From NCBI GenBank assembly GCA_964596405.1, contig CAZQSS010000001.1, positions 1 through 64,000 of the forward strand: a stretch of 64,000 bases of DNA. Direction: 5' to 3'. The DNA is from CAZQSS01 sp964596405 (GTDB lineage Bacteria; Patescibacteriota; Patescibacteriia; Magasanikbacterales; UBA10003). The notes below the pieces were generated by a model. It worked only from the letters and a program-made list of their open reading frames with translations. It did not search any database and was not told where the DNA came from. The position numbers and the translations under genes were made by a program. Positions 33,142 through 42,750 of this stretch are shown piece after piece. The first letter of the stretch is position 1, and each line of letters starts with the position of its first letter.

Positions 33142-34344
33142 TTAGTTGCTCAAGTAGCCTAAGGGGTCCACCGGCAGGCCATTTTCACGCACTTCAAAGT
33201 GTAAATGCGGGCCGGTTGAAAAGCCGGCGCCGGGGGTGCCCGGCAAGCCGCCGCTATTGCCTAAAATCGCGCCCCGTTCTATAAAATCGCCTTCGGTAAC
33301 GTTTATTCGCGACAAATGAGCATACAATGTGGCGATGCCGTTGTTGTGAATGATCATAACGCTGTTGCCATAACCGCCGCGGCTGTTGCTGTAACGCACC
33401 CAAGCCACATAACCGGCCGCGACCGCTTTGACAGACGTGCCTTGCGAGACTCTTATGTCCAAACCAGAATGTTCAAATAAAAATCTAAACGGATAAGTGG
33501 GATCGTGAAAATAAACGGTAATGCCGCCAGCGGTTGTTACCGGCCAAGAAAAAGAGATTTCGCCGGTTTCCAGTTTGTTTTTTTGAGCCAGCTCTTTTTC
33601 AATTCGGCGCTGCAGGGCCGCCACCTCTTGATCAAATGAACTATATTCTTGGCGTAATTGGGACAATAAGGTTTTAAATTTGTTTTCTGAGAGCTTAGTT
33701 TGGGCCAAAATATAGTTTTTGGCTTCTTTTTGTTCATTTAGTTGTCCCCTTCTTTCCAGTAAAGTTTTTTTGACCTCAACTATTTTATCTTTTTTGGTTT
33801 GGGCGATTTTTTGTTTAGCTTCCAGTTCGGCGCGTTCAGTTTTTATTTGCTGGAGCAATCGGTTAATTTCCGCGTTAACGTTTTCTAGGTATTTGATTTG
33901 GTCAAAATATTCGGAAAAAGACCCGCTGCTCAACAGTATCTTTATATAACTTTTTTGATCATTAACACTGATTAAACGAAGCAGGGTGGCAATGATGCCC
34001 CGCTGTTTTTGGATTTTTTGTTCTTTGGCTTTTATCTCTATATCCAAAGATTTTATTTCAAGATCCAGGGTGCTAATATTGGCTTCGGCCATCTGAACAT
34101 CCAATTCCGTTTTGGCAATCCGGCTGTTGAGCAAGGCCATCTGATTTTTTAGAGACAGGCCTTCAGTTTGTTTTTGTTCTATGTCTTTTTTGTAAACATT
34201 AATTTTATCTTCCAATTGTTGCATGGCATCTTTTTTTTCTTTAATTTGCCGGTTAATGTCCTCTAAGGGGTCGGCAGAAAGCGCCCCCCGAAGAGGCGCA
34301 AATATAAAAATAACCGCTAAAACTAAACAAAAAAGTCGTTTCAT
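33142..34344 (-). CDS. M23 peptidase with coiled coils (EnvC-like)
   Basis: A 400-aa secreted protein. Signal peptide in residues 1-23, then long coiled coils (about 27-125 and 160-255), then a LytM/M23 domain with metal ligands HSGLDIRV and HLHFEVRE and the intervening LYAHLSRI. All Zn ligands appear intact, so it may cut peptidoglycan cross-links itself; EnvC homologs instead activate amidases. The start overlaps the gltX stop as ATGA. Confidence 0.92.
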   Translation of the reverse strand: MKRLFCLVLAVIFIFAPLRGALSADPLEDINRQIKEKKDAMQQLEDKINVYKKDIEQKQTEGLSLKNQMALLNSRIAKTELDVQMAEANISTLDLEIKSLDIEIKAKEQKIQKQRGIIATLLRLISVNDQKSYIKILLSSGSFSEYFDQIKYLENVNAEINRLLQQIKTERAELEAKQKIAQTKKDKIVEVKKTLLERRGQLNEQKEAKNYILAQTKLSENKFKTLLSQLRQEYSSFDQEVAALQRRIEKELAQKNKLETGEISFSWPVTTAGGITVYFHDPTYPFRFLFEHSGLDIRVSQGTSVKAVAAGYVAWVRYSNSRGGYGNSVMIIHNNGIATLYAHLSRINVTEGDFIERGAILGNSGGLPGTPGAGFSTGPHLHFEVRENGLPVDPLGYLSN

Positions 34345-35828
34345 TGTGATTTTAGTTTACGGACAGCTGAGTTTAATCGTGATAAGGTTTCTTTTTGGCC
34401 TAAAACGCCGGCAATTTCAAACGGCCCCGGTGACTTTTCCAGTCCGGATAAAGCCACGCGCATTGGCCAAAGAGTTGTGCCGTTGTCTAAATTTTCTTTC
34501 TTTATCATCTCCATAGTTCCCTGCTCCAGCGCATCTTTAGTCCATTTTCCTTTCCATGTGTCGTAAAATGTTAAGATTTTTTCCAGTCTCAAGAGAGTGG
34601 TGCTCGCATCGCTTTTGCGCCAAACCAATATTTTAGCCGAAAAATCCGGCACTTTAAAAAAGAAAGCCACGGCCCCTGGCAGGTCAGAAAGTTTAGTCAA
34701 TCTTTCTTGTTCTAGGGCTGTAATTGCCTCCAGTAAACTCTTCTCCCCCGCCAGCCCCGCTTCTTTAAAATACGGCAGGCAAAGTTCAGTTAATTTTTTA
34801 AGCGGCATTTTTTTGATGTACTCGCCATTCATCCATTCCAGTTTTTCCAAATTAAAAACCGCGCCGGCTTTTTGCACTTTGGCCAAGCTGAATCCCTTTA
34901 TCAATTCATCTAAAGAAAAGATTTCTTTTTCCGTACCCGGATTCCAGCCCAAAAGAGCGATAAAATTAATTAAGGCTTCTGCCAAGTAGCCTTTTTTTAG
35001 ATAATCCTCTACTGCCACGTCGCCCTGTCGTTTAGAGAGTTTGGAACGGTCCGGATTGAGAAGTAATGGAATGTGGGCATAGGCCGGCGCCGACCAGTCA
35101 AAAGCCTTAAAGAGTTGAAGATGTTTAGGGGTTGAAGAGAGCCATTCGTCGCCACGGATAACATGACTCGTTTCCATCAGGTGATCATCAACCGCGTGAG
35201 CCAGGTGATAAGTTGGAAAACCGTCGGATTTGACCAAAACCTGATCGTCAATAAGTTTGTTTTCAAATTTTACTTCGCCGTGAATTAAATCTTGAAATAT
35301 TGTCTGGCCCTCTTTGGGCATATTCATCCGGATCACGTGTTTTTCGCCGGCCGCCAATTTTTTCTTTATTTCGGCTGGAGTTAAATTGTGGCACAAGCCG
35401 TCATACATGGTGGGTTGCTTGTTTGTCTCCTGTGTTTTGCGCAATTGATCTAAACGATCAGCCAAACAAAAACAATAGTAAGCGTGACCCTTGGCCACCA
35501 GCTCGTCGGCATATTTTTTATAGATGTCCAGCCTCTGGGATTGAAAATACGGTCCATATTTGCCTTTTTCCGTTATTTTGCCGTTTTTTAATACCGGCCC
35601 CTCGTCTATTTCAAACCCCACGGTTTCAATAGTTTTCAAAAGCGCCTCAACCGCGCCCGGCACGTAACGGGACTGGTCTGTATCTTCAACGCGCAAGAAA
35701 AAGACGCCCTTATTTTGCTTGGCAAACAAGTAATTATAAAGCGCGGTGCGCAACCCGCCTACGTGCAAAAAACCCGTGGGACTGGGAGCAAAACGGACAC
35801 GAACTTTTAGTTTTGATTTATCAATCAT
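34341..35828 (-). CDS. gltX: Glutamyl-tRNA synthetase
   Basis: A 495-aa class I enzyme. The HIGH-type motif is RFAPSPTGFLHVGGLRTALYN and the KMSKS-type motif is SKLSKRQGDVAVEDY. The C-terminal helical anticodon domain is complete. Whether it is discriminating or also charges tRNA-Gln cannot be told here; CPR bacteria usually rely on GatCAB. Confidence 0.96.
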   Translation of the reverse strand: MIDKSKLKVRVRFAPSPTGFLHVGGLRTALYNYLFAKQNKGVFFLRVEDTDQSRYVPGAVEALLKTIETVGFEIDEGPVLKNGKITEKGKYGPYFQSQRLDIYKKYADELVAKGHAYYCFCLADRLDQLRKTQETNKQPTMYDGLCHNLTPAEIKKKLAAGEKHVIRMNMPKEGQTIFQDLIHGEVKFENKLIDDQVLVKSDGFPTYHLAHAVDDHLMETSHVIRGDEWLSSTPKHLQLFKAFDWSAPAYAHIPLLLNPDRSKLSKRQGDVAVEDYLKKGYLAEALINFIALLGWNPGTEKEIFSLDELIKGFSLAKVQKAGAVFNLEKLEWMNGEYIKKMPLKKLTELCLPYFKEAGLAGEKSLLEAITALEQERLTKLSDLPGAVAFFFKVPDFSAKILVWRKSDASTTLLRLEKILTFYDTWKGKWTKDALEQGTMEMIKKENLDNGTTLWPMRVALSGLEKSPGPFEIAGVLGQKETLSRLNSAVRKLKSQ

Positions 35829-35837
35829 ATGCTCTAT

Positions 35838-35866
35838 ATTATACTTGTTTTTGCTTTAAAATTCAA
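35838..35866 (-). promoter_or_regulatory. gltX promoter, very short leader
   Basis: On the minus strand TTGAAT and TATAAT with a 17-bp spacer; TATAAT ends 9 nt before the start codon, so the 5' leader is only 2-3 nt. Confidence 0.65.
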
Positions 35867-37147
35867 TTATTTTGAAATTAAATGGCCACATTCTTTAAGC
35901 AGGATTTCCAATGATTCGCGGCGGAATGGGTGCAGTATTTTTTTGAATTCTTCTAGTGAAACCCATTTATAGTCGTCAAATTCATCTTCATCAACTTTAA
36001 TATCACTGCCGTCGCCAAAGTATTGCAGAAGAAAGATTTGTTTGGCTTGTCCGCGATATTGCCCCCGGCAGGCGCGACGCATATAAGCAATAGCCCAATC
36101 ATACGAGACGGCTTTGGAGCACTGGGCGACAATCCGGACGGCCGTAATACCGGTTTCTTCTTTGATTTCACGCAAAACGGCGTGTTCTGCTGTTTCGTTT
36201 TTATTAATTCCGCCTTGGGGCGGCTGCCAGCAATCCAATGAATCTAAACCGCAACGCCGTCTTTTGGCAATAAAGAATTTTCCTTCTTGGTTTATAATAA
36301 AACCAAGGGCGCCCTGGCGATAAGGTCTGACGAGTTGGCGTTTATAGCTATAAATTAAAAATCCAAAACTAACAATGGCTTTCCAAATACGCCGGATACG
36401 TTTGCGCGGTTCTTGGACTAGTCGCCAAAACCATTCCAGCCCCAACCGACGCAAAAATTCAGGAGCGTAGCTGATTTTACCGGAGAGGTAATCAAAAGAT
36501 CCGCCTACGCCCATGCCGATTTTTGTCGACGGCAATTCACCAATAAATTCGGCCAACCATTTTTCCTGTTTTTTGTGACCGAAAGCGACAAACAACACGT
36601 CAGGCGCCGCCCTGTTTATCCTATCCAGCAGTTCCTGATTAGCTTGCTGGTCAAAAGACATTCCGACTAAGTATTTGGTATTTGGTATTTGGTATTTAGA
36701 ATTTGTTTGGGATTTGGGATTTGGAATTTGGAATTTAATGACAATTCCCATCTCCATTCCCACAATTTTCAGATTAGGGTATTTTTTTAACAAAACTGAT
36801 GCTGTTTGCGCTGCTATCCCCTTCTTCCCGCCCACCAGATAAATTGATTTGTTTTCTTGAGCGGCCAATTCGCAGATTTTCTCCATCAATTCCACGCCCG
36901 GAAAGCGATTCAGAAAAATTTTGTAGAGGTATCTGGCGGCCAGAACCAAACCAAAACCGTCGGCCGGCGCCAAGTCGGCTTTGTTCAGGGCGGTTTTAAA
37001 AAACCAATCGGTTTGCGAATCCACCAGCATTTCCGGATTTGGAGTAAAAATTAAATGTTGCTGGCCATCAACTAAAAAATTCCGCACACGGGAAAGTGTT
37101 TCCGATTGATTTAGATTACTGATATTGACACCAAGAATGTTTATCAT
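35867..37147 (-). CDS. WecG/TagA glycosyltransferase fused to RppH-like Nudix domain
   Basis: A 426-aa fusion. Residues 1-265 are a WecG/TagA/CpsF transferase (FTPNPEMLVDSQ, PADGFGLV, LFVAFGHKKQEKWL, GVGGSFDYLSGK), which attaches N-acetylmannosamine-type sugars to a lipid-linked precursor. Residues 278-425 are a Nudix domain of RppH/Ap4A type: WQPPQGGINKNE followed by REIKEETGI completes the box. An A+T-rich repeat at 36671-36738 is translated in frame near residue 145. The pairing of surface glycan and Nudix functions is unusual. AGAGG precedes the ATG, with a promoter at 37166-37194. Confidence 0.88.
   Translation of the reverse strand: MINILGVNISNLNQSETLSRVRNFLVDGQQHLIFTPNPEMLVDSQTDWFFKTALNKADLAPADGFGLVLAARYLYKIFLNRFPGVELMEKICELAAQENKSIYLVGGKKGIAAQTASVLLKKYPNLKIVGMEMGIVIKFQIPNPKSQTNSKYQIPNTKYLVGMSFDQQANQELLDRINRAAPDVLFVAFGHKKQEKWLAEFIGELPSTKIGMGVGGSFDYLSGKISYAPEFLRRLGLEWFWRLVQEPRKRIRRIWKAIVSFGFLIYSYKRQLVRPYRQGALGFIINQEGKFFIAKRRRCGLDSLDCWQPPQGGINKNETAEHAVLREIKEETGITAVRIVAQCSKAVSYDWAIAYMRRACRGQYRGQAKQIFLLQYFGDGSDIKVDEDEFDDYKWVSLEEFKKILHPFRRESLEILLKECGHLISK
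36671..36738 (-). repeat. A+T-rich short tandem repeat inside reading frame
   Basis: Repeats of TTTGGTATTTGG and GGGATTTGGAATTTGG type are read on the minus strand as QIPNPKSQTNSKYQIPNT. They split the second half of the glycosyltransferase domain without breaking the frame. Confidence 0.75.
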
Positions 37148-37165
37148 AAGAAGCCTCTTTTAAAT

Positions 37166-37194
37166 AGTATAGCATTTTAAGGCAAAAATGACAA
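37166..37194 (-). promoter_or_regulatory. Promoter of the WecG-Nudix gene
   Basis: TTGTCA and TATACT on the minus strand with a 17-bp spacer. Confidence 0.7.
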
Positions 37195-37197
37195 AAA

Positions 37198-37217
37198 ATC
37201 CGCCTTCTTGGGCGGAC
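37198..37217 (-). terminator. Terminator after M14-like gene
   Basis: On the minus strand TCCGCC-CAAGAA-GGCGGA is followed by six T residues. It separates the gene from the next promoter. Confidence 0.8.
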
Positions 37218-38039
37218 TTATTGTCTTAAGAGAAAATTCAGTAATTTGATATAAAAACCTATCCTTTTTGCCAAGCTGGTTTGAATAGGGGCTTCGGTGG
37301 CGAGAACGAGTGGCGTGCCGCGATAGAATGCCCAATTTTCCAACGAGCCCTCAGCGGTCATAGTTCTCAAGTTTTTGTTTAAACGATAAGTAATCACCCC
37401 GTCTTTGGCCACACAGCCTTCAATCAGGCGTTTTTTATAAATCGGAAAAAACCGTTTAGCGAATTTGATAATTTTTTTCGCCACGCCACTTTCTTTGTGT
37501 TCTAAAATGTATAAATAAAATTCTTTTCTTTCAAAGTCTTCGTGCAAAGTGTGCAGAATATCAATTTTCTCATTTTTTAAAAAATTGCAAATAATTTTAT
37601 TTTCCGCTACCAGTTTTTTATCAAAAAAATGACGGTTAATATCCCAACCCAAAAAGTTCTTTCTCACTCCCCTGTCAAAGCCGGTTGGGTTGGCCACGGG
37701 CAAAATGATGATTTTAGTTTTGGGATATTTTTTAGGTTGAAAAGTTTGGAGGAATTTTAATAGCGCTAACGGGCCGGCCGGCTCCTCGCCATGCAGCCCA
37801 CCCACCAAACAAATGGTGCGTTGAATTTTTGGACTATTATTGAACGTAATGGCAAAAATCGGATACTCTTTTTTGTGTCCCCGCCTCTTCTGCCTCATCG
37901 GCAGACAGGTCGGCGGGCAGGCCTGCCTGTCCGGTAGGCAGGCAACAACTCCGATTTTTTGTAATCTAAATCCTCGCTTTTTACATAAAGTGGTCAAAGT
38001 TTTCACATAATTGCTGTAAACGACGGGTTTTTCTAGCAT
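37218..38039 (-). CDS. M14-family/AstE-like zinc hydrolase
   Basis: A 273-aa protein. Zn site GGLHGEEPAGP (His and Glu, about residue 82) and a later His in TLHED; DINRHF supplies substrate-binding residues. This matches the M14 carboxypeptidase and succinylglutamate desuccinylase/aspartoacylase group; a peptidoglycan-peptide carboxypeptidase or deacylase are both possible. Residues about 35-52 (VACLPDRQACPPTCLPMRQ) come from a dispersed GC-rich repeat inserted in frame near the N-terminus. Confidence 0.8.
   Translation of the reverse strand: MLEKPVVYSNYVKTLTTLCKKRGFRLQKIGVVACLPDRQACPPTCLPMRQKRRGHKKEYPIFAITFNNSPKIQRTICLVGGLHGEEPAGPLALLKFLQTFQPKKYPKTKIIILPVANPTGFDRGVRKNFLGWDINRHFFDKKLVAENKIICNFLKNEKIDILHTLHEDFERKEFYLYILEHKESGVAKKIIKFAKRFFPIYKKRLIEGCVAKDGVITYRLNKNLRTMTAEGSLENWAFYRGTPLVLATEAPIQTSLAKRIGFYIKLLNFLLRQ
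37883..37943 (-). repeat. Dispersed GC-rich repeat, copy B, inside the M14 gene
   Basis: Positions 37883-37921 match 107-145 on the opposite strand, and 37921-37943 is a further palindrome GCCTGCCT...AGGCAGGC. Both are translated. Confidence 0.85.
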
Positions 38040-38083
38040 ATCTTATATTACCAATATAGTCGAAAATAACGGTTTAGTCAAAG

Positions 38084-38115
38084 AAAAAGACCCGGTAGTT
38101 TTGCCAGGTCTTTTT
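38084..38115. terminator. Bidirectional terminator
   Basis: AAAAAGACC...GGTCTTTTT, with GACCCGG and CCAGGTC arms, ends the 39255-38127 small-membrane-protein operon on the minus strand. Confidence 0.8.
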
Positions 38116-38126
38116 GGTGTTATTGA

Positions 38127-38309
38127 TTACTTTTTATGAGCCCACTGAGCGAGCTTCAGGATGAGGGCGCCCAAACCTGCATACATCGCCATGTGGAGAG
38201 CGTGGGCGGCTGAGTTGGCGGTTTTAAAATCAATTCCGATAGCAGCGTCAATACTTGTGACAACCATCACGCCAACGATTATAACTAAGATAAATACGGC
38301 GTTTTTCAT
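38127..38309 (-). CDS. 60-aa membrane protein, unknown
   Basis: Starts MKNAVFILVIIVGVMVV, with one N-terminal hydrophobic helix and a second at about residues 35-52 containing Met and His (AAHALHMAMYAG). ATG 38309 is chosen because a longer frame reads back through the preceding gene. Last of four small membrane-protein genes. No family recognised. Confidence 0.6.
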   Translation of the reverse strand: MKNAVFILVIIVGVMVVTSIDAAIGIDFKTANSAAHALHMAMYAGLGALILKLAQWAHKK

Positions 38310-38323
38310 GCAATCATCTTTTT

Positions 38324-38635
38324 TTAGGCGCCGGAAAGAGCTAAAACCAAAATGAAGACAAGAATGCTGGCAAAAAAGATGTAATTGCCGATTTTCCCGC
38401 CACGTGTCTCTTCTTTGTCGGCGAGGATCACGAAAGCACCAATGAGAAGCGTGATCAACGGCGCAAAAATCGTGATTCTCCAAAAAACCTGCCTGGCTTT
38501 GAGTGATTCGGAGTCAGTGGTCTGACCGTCGGCTGTGCAGACACCGCCTTCGGGAATTGGAGTGAAAAATTTTGGGGCAACGACGACCGCCATCCCCAGA
38601 CAAAGAACAACTATAAGGGCTGTTAAGATTTTCAT
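38324..38635 (-). CDS. 103-aa membrane protein, unknown
   Basis: A probable signal-anchor (MKILTALIVVLCLGMAVVVA), a short polar segment with one Cys (GGVCTADGQTTDSES), then two helices separated by the charged DKEETRGGK loop. Unknown function. It is 12 bp from its upstream neighbour. Confidence 0.65.
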   Translation of the reverse strand: MKILTALIVVLCLGMAVVVAPKFFTPIPEGGVCTADGQTTDSESLKARQVFWRITIFAPLITLLIGAFVILADKEETRGGKIGNYIFFASILVFILVLALSGA

Positions 38636-38647
38636 GATTAGCCCCCG

Positions 38648-39046
38648 TTAGAAGAGAATAGCCAGGATAAAGGGTCCAAGCAACACGCCCGCCACACCTA
38701 GTATCAGGAAAACAAGACCAAGTGTTTTGAGGGTCTTATTGCCGTCCTCAAATCTTGTGAGCAAAGACATGCCGACAACAATCAGGAAAAACGTAACGAT
38801 GACCATAGGCATAAAATATGGATCGGCCGGACTGTCTTTTGCCGGCGGCGAGGCAGGAGCCACGACAACCGGCGGTTTGGGAGTCGGAATTGATGGCTTT
38901 GTAGTCTGGTCGATGGTGGCATGAGCCGCCTCGGTCAGAGCCTTGGCAATGACGTAGGCCACGCCCTGCGCTGCGCCGAAAATCAGACCCACACCGATGG
39001 CAAAAGCCACGACATAGATAATGACCTTCTTCAGCTTCGGATTCAT
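38648..39046 (-). CDS. 132-aa membrane protein with Pro-rich loop
   Basis: Helix at residues 8-35, then a Pro/Ala/Lys-rich linker (TPKPPVVVAPASPPAKDSP), then helices at about 75-95 and 108-131 separated by TRFEDGNKTLK. It has a good Shine-Dalgarno (AGGAGG overlaps the previous gene). Family unknown. Confidence 0.65.
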   Translation of the reverse strand: MNPKLKKVIIYVVAFAIGVGLIFGAAQGVAYVIAKALTEAAHATIDQTTKPSIPTPKPPVVVAPASPPAKDSPADPYFMPMVIVTFFLIVVGMSLLTRFEDGNKTLKTLGLVFLILGVAGVLLGPFILAILF

Positions 39047-39048
39047 TT

Positions 39049-39255
39049 TCAGTCCTCCTCTTCCTTTTCTTTTTCGGGTTTATTTGACTTGGTGAATAAA
39101 ACAAAAAGCCACACAACCAAACTTACCAGCTCTATTCCCAACATAAAACCAAGAAACCAATTGCCATTAGAGGATTTTTGAGCCAGAAATCCCCCACCCA
39201 AGCCGCCGAGCAGAATAAACAGTAAGGTGACGTAAGCTATTATCTTTTTGTTCAC
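39049..39255 (-). CDS. 68-aa membrane protein, first gene of operon
   Basis: Two helices with a Gly-rich turn (LLGGLGGGFLAQ) and an acidic tail of Glu and Lys. It starts with GTG after AAAGGAGACC. It heads a tight four-gene operon of small membrane proteins whose start sites and GC-richer composition resemble those at 9-11 kb and 0-1.2 kb. Confidence 0.65.
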   Translation of the reverse strand: MNKKIIAYVTLLFILLGGLGGGFLAQKSSNGNWFLGFMLGIELVSLVVWLFVLFTKSNKPEKEKEEED

Positions 39256-39310
39256 TTGGTCTCCTTTTTAAGAGTGTTTAGATTTTAAAAGTTCTGGATA
39301 AACAATAACA

Positions 39311-39341
39311 AAAAAAGAGCAACCTGTCAATGCTCTTTTTT
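39311..39341. terminator. Bidirectional terminator
   Basis: AAAAAAGAGCA and TGCTCTTTTTT around a 9-nt loop, downstream of the carbonic anhydrase-like gene on the minus strand. Confidence 0.85.
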
Positions 39342-39349
39342 GCTTATTT

Positions 39350-39772
39350 TTACCACACCTCTTCAAAGGCGACCTGACCCAACGGAGTAATTTTAGCTAA
39401 AACCATTTTTATCTCCAAGCCGCTAAACTTATCAGCGATGATTTTTTTGGCTTTTTTCATATCTTCCACATGTTGAGTATATTCGGCTCCGGTTGACTCA
39501 AAAGCATTGTGGCCGCCATAGGCGCCGCAATCAGTGTGATTCATTAAAATTACCTGAGTGATGTGGTGTAGTTTTTGGGAAATTTCAATTTGGCGCAAAA
39601 CCATTTCAACATAGCTCGGGTTGATCGGAGAAACCAGATTTTTAACGGCGCCGGCTAAAGAAACAATATCGCAGTTGTTCATCAAACGGTTGTCTTCCAG
39701 ATATTTTTTAATGGCTTCACCAAAACGAAAATCAATACAATGAAGAATGAGTGATTTGCAGGTGTGGGACAT
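39350..39772 (-). CDS. Beta-carbonic anhydrase-like protein
   Basis: A 140-aa short form. The Zn ligands and Asp-Arg dyad are visible as HCIDFRF (Cys, Asp, Arg near residue 11-16) and NHTDCGAYG (His and Cys near 79-82). The protein is shorter than typical beta-CA, like the small cab-type relatives. Probable reversible CO2 hydration; substrate not proven. Confidence 0.75.
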   Translation of the reverse strand: MSHTCKSLILHCIDFRFGEAIKKYLEDNRLMNNCDIVSLAGAVKNLVSPINPSYVEMVLRQIEISQKLHHITQVILMNHTDCGAYGGHNAFESTGAEYTQHVEDMKKAKKIIADKFSGLEIKMVLAKITPLGQVAFEEVW

Positions 39773-39793
39773 ATTTCAATCTAAAATATTAAA

Positions 39794-39814
39794 CCTTGCC
39801 TACCGGCAGGCAGG
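39794..39814. repeat. GC-rich palindromic repeat, intergenic
   Basis: CCTTGCCTACCGGCAGGCAGG is a relative of the in-gene palindrome at 21715-21734. Confidence 0.6.
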
Positions 39815-39837
39815 TCTCAAATCTAAAAATATAAAAT

Positions 39838-40278
39838 TTATTTTTCAATTTGAGGATTGCCGTGTTTGGCAGGGTGACGGCGAGCCACGCGGAGGCGGGT
39901 CAGTTCGCGTTCAATTTTACCGGCCAAAGCCGCATAATCAACATCGTCGGTATGTTTTTGTTTAAGCAGGTCTTCCGCTTGTTTGCGGGCCGCTTCAGCG
40001 CGGGTAATGTCAATATCTTTAGCCCGTTCGGCATTGTCGGCTAAAACCACCACGCGGTTCCCGGGCAGCACTTCAATGTAACCGCCGGCGCAGGCCAAAA
40101 ATTCTTCTTCTTTGTTTTTTACAATTTTAAGTTCGCCGGGTTTCAAAATCGCCACCAGCGGTATGTGGTTGGGTAAAACGGTGATCTCGCCTTTTTGAGT
40201 AGGCAAAGTAACTTGATCCACCTCTTCTTTGTAGACCACGCCTTCGGGAGTGGTGATTTCAAAGTTTAATTTGGTCAT
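39838..40278 (-). CDS. atpC: ATP synthase epsilon subunit
   Basis: A 146-aa protein of the central stalk. Beta-sandwich VYKEEVDQVTLPTQKGEITVLPNHIPLVA is diagnostic, followed by the helical hairpin with AERAKDIDITRAEAARKQAEDLL. The start is the terminal ATG of element copy 4. In-frame upstream codons would add MKSCGVDILG. Last gene of the ATP synthase operon. Confidence 0.95.
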   Translation of the reverse strand: MTKLNFEITTPEGVVYKEEVDQVTLPTQKGEITVLPNHIPLVAILKPGELKIVKNKEEEFLACAGGYIEVLPGNRVVVLADNAERAKDIDITRAEAARKQAEDLLKQKHTDDVDYAALAGKIERELTRLRVARRHPAKHGNPQIEK

Positions 40279-40429
40279 ACCCAGTATATCAACCCCGCAT
40301 GATTTCATCACTTGGGGGAGAGTTTATTTAGTTTAGTAAAGATTGTTTATTTTTTGATGACCCAGTTTTTTATCCGCCGCCTCTTTTTGGTCGCCCGAGG
40401 CGACCTTGCGGGGTTGTATTACTGGGCAT
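40276..40429 (-). repeat. ATG-terminated inverted-repeat element, copy 4 (atpC)
   Basis: Lies between atpD and atpC, starting 3 nt after the atpD stop. Its subterminal hairpin is GGTCGCC-TCG-GGCGACC, different in sequence from copies 2, 3 and 5 but perfectly paired. An internal ACTGGGT can pair with the left CCCAGT. At 154 bp it is the longest copy. Confidence 0.9.
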
Positions 40430-40432
40430 AAA

Positions 40433-41821
<1,389 letters not shown>

Positions 41822-41832
41822 TTAAATTTAAA

Positions 41833-42750
41833 TTATTCTAAAGCAGCGGCGCCGCCGGCAATTTCGGCAATTTCCCGGGTAATCCCCGCTTGGCGCGCTT
41901 GGTTGAGGGCAAAAGTCAGGTCGTCAATCATATCAGAAGCCGCGTCCGAGGCGCTGCGCATGGCTATCATGCGGGCGCTTTGTTCCGAAGCGGAAGATTC
42001 CAAAAGCGCCTGGAAAACCTGGGTTTCCATCAAGCGCGGTAACATAAATTTCAAAATTTCCAGCGGATTCGGTTCAAAAATAAAATCAATCGGTTGAATG
42101 TCAGTGCTGGCGTCGATTTTTCCAGCCGGGCTGTTTTTACCCGCCTCATGAAGCATTCTTTCCAACTCAAACGATGAAACGGGCAGCAACTGCTTGATGG
42201 CGGGTTTTTGACTGATGGTGGAGACAAAGTCTGTATAGATTACCATCACCCGATCGTAATTTTTTTTGACAAATTCTTCGTTGACAATTTGAGCAATCGG
42301 TGTGGCTTCCGTCAGGCGCGGCGTATCCGAAAGATTGGTGAAGCTGGCGATAATTTTAATACCCAGCTTGCGCATCATTTTGTCGCCGGTTTTGCCCACA
42401 GTCACAGCTTCGAAAACCGCGTGTTCCACGGGCGTGTGCACCTGTTCTAAAACTTTTTTGAAAACATTGGTATTAAGGCCGCCGCAAAGACCGCGGTTAG
42501 AGGTCATAACCACAAGCAAAACTTTTTTCACCGGCCTAATCTGCATTAAAGGCAAGCTGTTTAGATTTTTCATTTGCGAAAGACGCTTGAGCATTTCGCG
42601 GGCCAAAGTGGCATAAGCGCGGGTGGAAAGCGCGGCTTTGACCGCCTTGCGCATTTTAGCCGCCGCCACCAATTCCATAGCTTTGGTAATTTTTTTGGTA
42701 TTACCAATGGACTTGATGCGGCCTTTGACAATTTTTGTATTTACGGCCAT
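41833..42750 (-). CDS. atpG: ATP synthase gamma subunit
   Basis: A 305-aa rotor shaft. N-terminal IKGRIKSIGNTKKITKAMELVAAAKMRKA and the C-terminal MIDDLTFALNQARQAGITREIAEI are diagnostic. Slightly longer than typical. The start ATG closes the inverted-repeat element at 42748-42883. Confidence 0.95.
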   Translation of the reverse strand: MAVNTKIVKGRIKSIGNTKKITKAMELVAAAKMRKAVKAALSTRAYATLAREMLKRLSQMKNLNSLPLMQIRPVKKVLLVVMTSNRGLCGGLNTNVFKKVLEQVHTPVEHAVFEAVTVGKTGDKMMRKLGIKIIASFTNLSDTPRLTEATPIAQIVNEEFVKKNYDRVMVIYTDFVSTISQKPAIKQLLPVSSFELERMLHEAGKNSPAGKIDASTDIQPIDFIFEPNPLEILKFMLPRLMETQVFQALLESSASEQSARMIAMRSASDAASDMIDDLTFALNQARQAGITREIAEIAGGAAALE

